Notes under the pieces: generated by a model
The model's input: only the letters and a program-made list of their open reading frames with translations
The model's database searches: none
What the model was told of the DNA's origin: nothing
Assembly (NCBI GenBank): GCA_003520145.1
Contig: DOVJ01000226.1
Location: forward strand, 1-6,625
DNA length: 6,625 bases
Direction: 5' to 3'
From: Eubacterium sp.
GTDB lineage: Bacteria > Bacillota > Clostridia > Lachnospirales > Lachnospiraceae
Shown here: positions 1 through 4,665 of the stretch, piece by piece
How the letters are laid out: each line of letters begins with the position of its first letter
How positions within the stretch are numbered: the stretch's first letter is position 1
Program-made: the position numbers and the translations under genes

Positions 1-1233
1 AACTATTGTTAGTGAATCTTTTAGTACGCAGACACATTTTCTATCAATCGCAAAAAGCCGTGCGGTGTCGACTATATCCTTCTTGATTGATTCGGTTTCA
101 ACACTTATAAGGCGCGACATCTCCTTCAAGTGAGGCGTAAATATATGATTTGGTTTAATATGTTCAGTAAGTTCCTTATTCTGTGCATATATGTTGATAG
201 CGTCAGCATCGACGACCATAGGCTTATCAATATTGATAAAAGCGAACTTAACCAGACTTACTGATAGCTGACTGCTTCCGAGCCCAGGACCTATAACGAC
301 AGAATCTGCCCAGTTTATAGCATTGCGAAGCTTTGTGTAATCATGTTCATCTTCGTACGTCGTAACAAGACACTCTGGGAACGAACTATATATAGCCGAA
401 GCATTTTCCTTATGTGTATAGACCATAACCATTCCACAACCGCTCTTTAATGCTGCCTTTGCAGAAAGAATCGCCGCACCACAGCACCCCTTTGAGCCTG
501 CTATAACAAGGACTTTGCCGTAACTACCTTTGTTCGAATCATTTTTTCTTCTGGGAATATTCACAAGGTCTGTCTCATCAAGAGTGTAATCAAATGACGC
601 AAGACGACTATTAGATGGCTTAACAAAGCCTATATCAGCAAGATGTAATTCTCCTGTATAAGCTCTTCCGGGATAAAGCAGATGACCATGCTTATAGTAT
701 CCAAATGTTACGGTTGCATCAGCTTTTATGGCAGTACCCATGATTGATGCATTAGTTGCACTTATACCGCTCGGAATATCAACAGCAAGAACCTTAGCTT
801 TAGATTCATTAACTCTGTCTATAAGCTGTGCGAGATCATTTTCTATGTTGCGTGATAAACCGATTCCAAATATAGCATCTATGATAAGATCATAGTCTAA
901 ATTCTTTAATTCGCTTATAATCCCAATTCCAAGCTTTCTTGCTATATCGAGCTGTATATCAAGCTCTTCGGTGTGTCTTGACATGGATGTAAGATATATA
1001 GTCACGTCGATATTCTTTTGAAATAAAAGTCTTCCCACGGCAACGCCATCAGCACCGTTATTACCATTACCGCACAGTATAAGCACTTTACCTTTAGAGT
1101 CAAGCATATCAGCTGCAACATCAGCAACACTCATAGCAGCCTTTTCCATGAGAACAAGCGCGGGTATTCCGTATTCGTTAATAGTATTGTTATCGATTTC
1201 ATTCATGGAATTCGCATCCAGTATATATCTCAC
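1..1233 (-). CDS. nnr: Bifunctional NAD(P)H-hydrate epimerase / ADP-dependent NAD(P)H-hydrate dehydratase (Nnr), 3' end cut by window edge
   Basis: The enzyme repairs NAD(P)HX, the hydrated, inactive form of NAD(P)H. The N-terminal NnrE (YjeF_N) domain epimerises R- and S-NAD(P)HX, and the C-terminal NnrD (carbohydrate-kinase-like) domain dehydrates the S form using ADP. It should act in the cytosol. The frame is open for 411 codons to the window edge. In NnrE I see GNGNNGADG (55-63; the usual motif is GNNGGDG) and VDIPSG (151-156). In NnrD I see KGSYGK (235-240) followed by a glycine-rich IAGSKG segment, GPGLG (315-319), a DADAIN segment, and TPHLKEM (366-372). Complete fused proteins are about 490-520 residues, so roughly 80-110 C-terminal residues lie outside the window. 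I chose the GTG at 1233 because AGGAGG lies 7 bases upstream. The in-frame ATG at 1239 has a spacing of only one base. With the GTG start the protein begins MRYILDA, as family members usually do. It is the last visible gene of the rex operon, two bases after the acpS stop codon. The family call is firm; the start is likely. Confidence 0.95.
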   Translation of the reverse strand, partial: MRYILDANSMNEIDNNTINEYGIPALVLMEKAAMSVADVAADMLDSKGKVLILCGNGNNGADGVAVGRLLFQKNIDVTIYLTSMSRHTEELDIQLDIARKLGIGIISELKNLDYDLIIDAIFGIGLSRNIENDLAQLIDRVNESKAKVLAVDIPSGISATNASIMGTAIKADATVTFGYYKHGHLLYPGRAYTGELHLADIGFVKPSNSRLASFDYTLDETDLVNIPRRKNDSNKGSYGKVLVIAGSKGCCGAAILSAKAALKSGCGMVMVYTHKENASAIYSSFPECLVTTYEDEHDYTKLRNAINWADSVVIGPGLGSSQLSVSLVKFAFINIDKPMVVDADAINIYAQNKELTEHIKPNHIFTPHLKEMSRLISVETESIKKDIVDTARLFAIDRKCVCVLKDSLTIV

Positions 1234-1235
1234 AT

Positions 1236-1634
1236 TCATTCCTCCTGATCAAGTATAACGACGCTGCTTGCCACTTCTTTGATATGAGTTATGGAAACAT
1301 GTATATGTTTAACGCCTTTTTCTCTTGCGACCTCAAGAGCTTTGTTATACAGATTTACATATGGCGCCCCTTTTTCATCTCTAAGAACCTCTATATCCTG
1401 AGGTTTTATTCCACATGAAAAACCGACCCCAAGAGCTTTAACAACCGACTCTTTAACTGTAAAGTTCGCTGCTAATCGCTCTAAGGATCTGTTACTTAAT
1501 ATGGTTGTCGGTTCCATAGTCAACAATGTACTTATCTCTTTCTCAGTATAGATACGGCTTAGAAAGCTTTTCTTCTCACAAGCTCTCTTAATCCGCTCTA
1601 TCTCGATCATATCATGTCCCAAACCGATAATCAT
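1236..1634 (-). CDS. acpS: Holo-[acyl-carrier-protein] synthase (AcpS-type 4'-phosphopantetheinyl transferase)
   Basis: AcpS transfers 4'-phosphopantetheine from coenzyme A to the conserved serine of acyl carrier protein, which activates it for fatty acid synthesis. It is cytosolic and normally a homotrimer. The 132-residue length is typical. The N-terminus has the family motif around the metal-binding aspartate, GLGHDMIEIERI (4-15, D8). The second signature, RLAANFTVKESVVKALG (53-69), supplies the metal-binding glutamate E62 in KES. A third conserved stretch, HVSITH (112-117), lies near the C-terminus. The ATG at 1634 is two bases after the stop codon of the upstream gene. Only a weak purine-rich site (AGAGAAG) precedes it, so translational coupling is likely. 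The AGGAGG of nnr is embedded in its 3' end. AcpS next to Nnr is a familiar bacterial neighbourhood. The histidine before D8 replaces the more usual hydrophobic residue; nothing suggests loss of function. Confidence 0.96.
   Translation of the reverse strand: MIIGLGHDMIEIERIKRACEKKSFLSRIYTEKEISTLLTMEPTTILSNRSLERLAANFTVKESVVKALGVGFSCGIKPQDIEVLRDEKGAPYVNLYNKALEVAREKGVKHIHVSITHIKEVASSVVILDQEE
1241..1246 (-). promoter_or_regulatory. Ribosome binding site of nnr (AGGAGG)
   Basis: A perfect AGGAGG lies inside the last codons of acpS (Gln-Glu-Glu-stop). Its spacing is 7 bases to the GTG at 1233 but only 1 base to the ATG at 1239. It therefore favours the GTG as the start codon. Its position inside acpS suggests that translation of the two genes is coupled. 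Confidence 0.75.
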
Positions 1635-1636
1635 AA

Positions 1637-2218
1637 TTATTCTTCTCTTTTATCAAATGCATCCATGACATCATTGCCAAGAATATCATGAAGATATGCA
1701 TATGTCTGTGTATTAAATGTTTCTTTATCCTGTTTTATCAGGAGTTTTTTCTTAAGATCGATACGCATGCTTGCGATAACCTTATCAAGAAGTGCTATAT
1801 CTTCAGCATTATATCGCATCTTATCAAAGGCGAGGTTAACACTCGCAATCATAAGTTCAAGATTAGCATCCCTTATACGCTTAGGTATATCAAGCATCTC
1901 ATCTTCCAATTCTTCTATCTTTTCCTTCGCATCGAGGATAAGCTTTTGATTCTTGGCATTGATCTTAGCTTTCTTAGGATCATCATCTTCATTGTCCATA
2001 TTGGCAACAACGCCTTCCATCAGCTTTGACTTCAGGTTTTTATAATCCTTAAGCTTCTCAGTAACAGAAGCCTGATACTTAAGAAGCTCGTTAAGATTCG
2101 CTTCGAGTTGAAGGATTTCCTTAGTCTTAACGTTATCGTTAAAGACCTGATGCCACTTCTCATCAAGAGTAAGAATCGGAATATTCTTGGTTTTTAATAC
2201 TTCTTCTAAATCAAACAT
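1637..2218 (-). CDS. Unrecognised 193-residue cytosolic protein, probably largely coiled coil
   Basis: I do not recognise a family with an assigned function. The protein has 193 residues and no cysteine. It has no signal peptide or membrane segment that I can see. It is strongly charged and rich in Lys, Glu, Asp and Leu. Residues about 34-66 and 84-120 look like two long amphipathic helices with coiled-coil character. They are separated by an acidic, probably flexible link (NEDDD at 76-80) and then a lysine-rich stretch. The N-terminus and the C-terminal third (about 121-193) look like further helices. The ATG overlaps the rex stop codon by one base (TGATG) and no strong ribosome binding site precedes it, so its translation is probably coupled to rex. 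It is followed after two bases by acpS. The tight packing shows it is a real gene, but the neighbours do not give a function. A structural or adaptor role would be speculation. Confidence 0.85.
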   Translation of the reverse strand: MFDLEEVLKTKNIPILTLDEKWHQVFNDNVKTKEILQLEANLNELLKYQASVTEKLKDYKNLKSKLMEGVVANMDNEDDDPKKAKINAKNQKLILDAKEKIEELEDEMLDIPKRIRDANLELMIASVNLAFDKMRYNAEDIALLDKVIASMRIDLKKKLLIKQDKETFNTQTYAYLHDILGNDVMDAFDKREE

Positions 2219-2868
2219 CAGTTCTTATCGTCCATTACATCTGCAGATCTTTCCATGTTGTAAGAAAGCTTCATGAGACTATCAGACAGATGAACATTCT
2301 CAACCGTAACATGTTCAGGAAGATTCAAATCTGTATGAGTAAAGTTCCATATAGCCTTAATTCCAGCGTCAACAAGCATATTCGCTGTCTCAATAGCCGC
2401 TGTCTTAGGTATAGTCAGAACTGCTATCTCGATATTGTACTTTTTGATATAGTTCTTAACATTGTCTATGTTATAAACAGGTACTCTTGTGGAAGCACTG
2501 TCAACAACATCAGGATTAACATCAAACATAGCCTTAACTACAAAACCCTGTTTTTCAAAATTATTGTAGTTAGTAATAGCCTGACCGAGATTACCCGCTC
2601 CAATAACAATCATGGTATGTTTGGTAGTAATATTGAGGATCTTTGCTATCTCATTGTATAGAATAGGAACATTGTAACCATAGCCCTGCTGCCCAAAACC
2701 GCCAAAGTTATTAAGATCTTGTCTGATCTGGGATGCAGTAACTTTCATCCTTTCGCTTAATTCTTTGGATGAAATCCTGTCTATACCGCAATCCTTAAGA
2801 TCTCCAAGATAACGATAATAACGTGGCAAACGTTGTATAACCGCCTTCGAAATCTTTTTCTCGCCCAT
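2218..2868 (-). CDS. rex: Redox-sensing transcriptional repressor Rex
   Basis: Rex is a dimeric repressor that binds DNA when NADH is low and releases it when NADH binds. In anaerobic Firmicutes it controls fermentation and NADH-reoxidation genes. With the start chosen here it has 216 residues, the usual size. The N-terminal winged-helix domain (about 1-80) begins with KISKAVIQRLPRYYRYL and contains SQIRQDLNNFGGFGQQGYGY (46-65), the classical Rex region. The C-terminal Rossmann domain has the dinucleotide-binding loop GAGNLG (90-95), then IPKTAA (153-158) and IWNFTH (173-178). The ATG at 2868 is preceded at 8 bases by GAGG and gives the family's normal N-terminus. An in-frame ATG at 2898 adds ten unlikely residues and falls at the predicted transcription start, so I rejected it. 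It is the first gene of the operon, downstream of a strong promoter, and its stop codon overlaps the next start by one base. I saw no obvious Rex operator (TTGTTAA-n-TTAACAA type), so autoregulation is not supported here. Confidence 0.97.
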   Translation of the reverse strand: MGEKKISKAVIQRLPRYYRYLGDLKDCGIDRISSKELSERMKVTASQIRQDLNNFGGFGQQGYGYNVPILYNEIAKILNITTKHTMIVIGAGNLGQAITNYNNFEKQGFVVKAMFDVNPDVVDSASTRVPVYNIDNVKNYIKKYNIEIAVLTIPKTAAIETANMLVDAGIKAIWNFTHTDLNLPEHVTVENVHLSDSLMKLSYNMERSADVMDDKN

Positions 2869-2876
2869 AAACAATA

Positions 2877-2880
2877 CCTC
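2877..2880 (-). promoter_or_regulatory. Ribosome binding site of rex (GAGG), decides the start
   Basis: GAGG sits 8 bases before the ATG at 2868 within the leader GTGAGGTATTGTTT. The alternative upstream ATG at 2898 has no comparable site, which supports the shorter start. Confidence 0.65.
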
Positions 2881-2905
2881 ACATAAAAAAACTTTCATTA
2901 TACGT

Positions 2906-2934
2906 ATTTTAGCAGAAAGTTATTTATTTGTCAA
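2906..2934 (-). promoter_or_regulatory. Sigma-A-type promoter of the rex operon
   Basis: Read on the minus strand, a perfect -35 hexamer TTGACA (2934-2929) is followed after exactly 17 bases by TAAAAT (2911-2906). TGC immediately before the -10 hexamer makes an extended -10. The predicted transcription start is near 2899, giving a leader of about 30 bases before rex. A run of seven T (2953-2947) lies at about -48 to -54, where an UP element would sit. This promoter should drive rex, the coiled-coil gene, acpS and nnr. Confidence 0.75.
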
Positions 2935-2946
2935 TAGGTCTATGTC

Positions 2947-2984
2947 AAAAAAATAGCAAAGTCTTATGCGGTCGGAGCCATAAG
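2947..2984 (-). terminator. Weak terminator candidate after the AIM24-family gene
   Basis: On the minus strand CTTATG (2984-2979) and CATAAG (2968-2963) form a six-base stem with a ten-base loop. The stem contains the stop codon of the gene. A T7 run (2953-2947) follows, but only after nine intervening bases, too far for a typical intrinsic terminator. Some readthrough into rex is likely. The T-run could instead serve the rex promoter. Confidence 0.3.
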
Positions 2985-3725
2985 TATCTTACCTGATCCA
3001 CGATATACATTTACAAGTCCTTCACCTGAAACAGCCGAACCAAGAAGACTCTTTCCGGATTTTTCAACTGTAAAGTTAAGCGAACTAGACCATGCTATAG
3101 CCATATTGCCGTCAATCTTAACGCAATCGTTATCAAGTGTGAGTTCATACAATTCTTCTTGTGGCACAAAGCTCTCTAAAACTGCGATTCCGCTACCTGT
3201 AAGGCAAAGATTGAAGAGTCCTTCCTTACCAAGAACTGCTGATGAAATGTTGCTCCTTGCAACAACTTTTTGCTTAATTGTTGACTCACAAGCGAGGAAA
3301 AGCCCATCGTCAAGAACTATAGAACCATTCCAATCCTCAAGATCAACAAGAAGAATATGCTTATATGTAGGCTCAAGCATCATAAGACCAGTTCCAGAAT
3401 ACTCAGGCTTAACAGCGCTTTCACCTGTTACAGCACCGCCAACCATCTTGCCAAGGAAATTACCTACGCTTTTGATTCCAGAAGTCATATTCACATTGCC
3501 AAGAGTCCACTGCATAGAGCCTGATTGGCAGATAACAGCATTATTACCATTAAGTTCGCACAAAACCTGTCTTTTCTTGATGTTCATCTCAGCTGAAAAG
3601 TAAGCATTCATGGCGTTAAGCGGAGACACACTTAAGTCTCTTTCATGTTCAAAAACCTTGAAGCTTCCCTTGCTGTCAAGTATTCGCATGTTTTTGTTAT
3701 TGTAGAGATTATTGATCTGAAACAT
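2964..3725 (-). CDS. AIM24-family protein (TIGR00266/DUF124-like), function unknown
   Basis: The family is widespread in bacteria and related to a mitochondrial protein of yeast (Aim24). Its beta-rich fold resembles that of the TRAP tryptophan-attenuation protein, but no biochemical role is established. With the start used here the protein has 253 residues, a normal length. Recognisable segments are SGSMQWTLGNVNM (68-80, equivalent to the AGAMAWM region), a GGAVTGES loop (96-103), and two related blocks, GKEGLFNLCLTGSG (166-179) and SGEGLVNVYRGSG (233-245), that reflect the internal repeat of the fold. I see no signal peptide or membrane span. I chose the ATG at 3725, which has GGAGG four bases upstream. 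A longer frame from an ATG at 3770 would start at the predicted transcription start and adds a sequence unlike the family. The gene is transcribed divergently from punA and lies just upstream of the rex promoter, so some transcripts may continue into rex. Confidence 0.9.
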   Translation of the reverse strand: MFQINNLYNNKNMRILDSKGSFKVFEHERDLSVSPLNAMNAYFSAEMNIKKRQVLCELNGNNAVICQSGSMQWTLGNVNMTSGIKSVGNFLGKMVGGAVTGESAVKPEYSGTGLMMLEPTYKHILLVDLEDWNGSIVLDDGLFLACESTIKQKVVARSNISSAVLGKEGLFNLCLTGSGIAVLESFVPQEELYELTLDNDCVKIDGNMAIAWSSSLNFTVEKSGKSLLGSAVSGEGLVNVYRGSGKILMAPTA

Positions 3726-3729
3726 AATA

Positions 3730-3734
3730 CCTCC
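3730..3734 (-). promoter_or_regulatory. Ribosome binding site of the AIM24-family gene (GGAGG)
   Basis: GGAGG lies four bases before the ATG at 3725. The spacing is slightly short, but no other in-frame start nearby has a better match. It argues against the ATG at 3770. Confidence 0.6.
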
Positions 3735-3775
3735 AATACATGTTTTTAGAACATTCATTCTCCCACTCATCTTTA

Positions 3776-3804
3776 ATTATATCAGATTATTGCAGCATAG
3801 TCTA
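3776..3804 (-). promoter_or_regulatory. Sigma-A-type promoter of the AIM24-family gene
   Basis: On the minus strand TAGACT (3804-3799, four of six matches to TTGACA) is followed after exactly 17 bases by a perfect TATAAT (3781-3776). The predicted start is near 3769, giving a leader of about 44 bases. Its -35 hexamer is one base from the -35 hexamer of the divergent punA promoter. Confidence 0.65.
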
Positions 3805-3805
3805 G

Positions 3806-3834
3806 TTGAATTGAAAGCAAAAATCCTGTATAAT
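3806..3834 (+). promoter_or_regulatory. Sigma-A-type promoter of the punA-ABC-F operon
   Basis: TTGAAT (3806-3811, four of six matches to TTGACA) is followed after exactly 17 bases by a perfect TATAAT (3829-3834). The predicted start is near 3841, giving a short leader of about 20 bases. That leader contains AGGAGG (3847-3852), eight bases before the punA ATG. There is no room for a riboswitch or attenuator. Confidence 0.7.
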
Positions 3835-3860
3835 AGTATCATTAAAAGGAGGTATTACTT

Positions 3861-4664
3861 ATGAATGAAACAATAAGTTACATCAAAGAGCATATATCGA
3901 TCAAACCATCTATTGCCATTATACTTGGTTCTGGTCTTTCAGGTCTCGTCAACCATATATCTGATGCTGTGAAATTACCATACAGCGACATTCCAGGATT
4001 TCCTGTATCAACAGTTGAAGGTCATAGTGGAGAACTTATATTTGGACGGATCCATGACAAAGAAGTTATTGTTATGAACGGACGTTTTCACTATTATGAA
4101 GGCTATTCTACAGACGAGATAACTTTTCCTGTCAGAGTATTTTCAGAACTTGGTATAAACCGTATGATAATTACCAATGCTGCTGGTGGAATCGCACCAG
4201 ATCTTAATCCTGGTGATATCATGTTGATAGACGACCACATTTCTCTTTTTATGCCTTCGATTTTCAGGGGGGATATAGAAAAGAAAAAAAGAGCATCTTT
4301 TGTAGATATGAGTGAGGTCTATTCACTTAAGGCAAGAAACCTTGCTTTAGATGTTGCCCAAAAAGAAGGTGTTAATCTTAAGCGCGGCAACTATATATTC
4401 TTTGAGGGACCGCGTTATGAAACCCCGGCAGATATTAAGGCAATGGCAGCTCTAGGAGCTTCTTCTACAGGTATGTCAACAGTTCCCGAAACTATTGCAG
4501 CTAGATATCAGAATATGGAAGTTTTAGGTCTTTCATATATAACCAATAAGGCTGCCGGACTTTCATCCAATAAGCTTTCTCATCAGGAAGTTATAGAGAA
4601 TGCCAAGATATCGGCAGAACTTTTTGTAAATCTCGTTAAATCAATAGTAAAGGAATGGAATTGA
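3861..4664 (+). CDS. punA: Purine nucleoside phosphorylase, trimeric PNP/MTAP family (PunA type)
   Basis: The enzyme splits purine (deoxy)nucleosides with phosphate into the free base and (deoxy)ribose-1-phosphate, in cytosolic purine salvage. The 267-residue length is normal. In order I see the phosphate-binding GSGLSGLV (23-30), EGHSGE (53-58, H55), GRFHYYEGY (74-82), TNAAGG (105-110), DMSEVY (149-154), FFEGPRYET (180-188, with E182 expected to hold the purine), GMSTVPE (204-210), and SYITNKAAG (225-233). The asparagine N229 stands where 6-oxopurine enzymes have Asn and MTA phosphorylases have Asp, so inosine and guanosine are the expected substrates. The loop after DHIS (LFMPSIFRG, 129-137) differs from the commonly seen NPLxGPN form. 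The ATG has AGGAGG at eight bases and its own promoter. It is the first gene of a two-gene operon; the ABC-F gene begins one base after its stop codon. Family identity is secure, while substrate preference is inferred. Confidence 0.96.
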   Translation: MNETISYIKEHISIKPSIAIILGSGLSGLVNHISDAVKLPYSDIPGFPVSTVEGHSGELIFGRIHDKEVIVMNGRFHYYEGYSTDEITFPVRVFSELGINRMIITNAAGGIAPDLNPGDIMLIDDHISLFMPSIFRGDIEKKKRASFVDMSEVYSLKARNLALDVAQKEGVNLKRGNYIFFEGPRYETPADIKAMAALGASSTGMSTVPETIAARYQNMEVLGLSYITNKAAGLSSNKLSHQEVIENAKISAELFVNLVKSIVKEWN

Positions 4665-4665
4665 C

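Noticed and set aside
1688..2029. Plus-strand frames opposite the coiled-coil gene (1688-2029 and 1767-1949)
   Set aside because: They are antisense to a gene in a tight operon and have low-complexity hydrophobic translations typical of complements of charged coiled coils.
2290..2661. Plus-strand frame opposite rex
   Set aside because: It is antisense to a clear Rex coding region and has no start signals or recognisable domain.
2869..2898. Ten-residue N-terminal extension of Rex from the ATG at 2898
   Set aside because: It starts at the predicted transcription start, has no ribosome binding site and adds residues absent from the family.
2869..2963. Rex operator in the rex promoter region
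   Set aside because: I looked for a TTGTTAA-spacer-TTAACAA-like palindrome and found no symmetrical match. Autoregulation by Rex is not supported from this sequence.
3106..3603. Open plus-strand frame of 165 codons opposite the AIM24-family gene
   Set aside because: It lies wholly antisense to a well-supported gene, has no good ribosome binding site, and its translation resembles no protein family I know. It is a shadow of the codon pattern of the real gene.
3726..3770. Fifteen-residue N-terminal extension of the AIM24-family protein from the ATG at 3770
   Set aside because: The ATG coincides with the predicted transcription start, while GGAGG precedes the ATG at 3725.
3811..3816. TTGAAA as the -35 hexamer of the punA promoter
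   Set aside because: It is a better hexamer than TTGAAT, but its spacer to TATAAT would be only 12 bases, too short for sigma-A.
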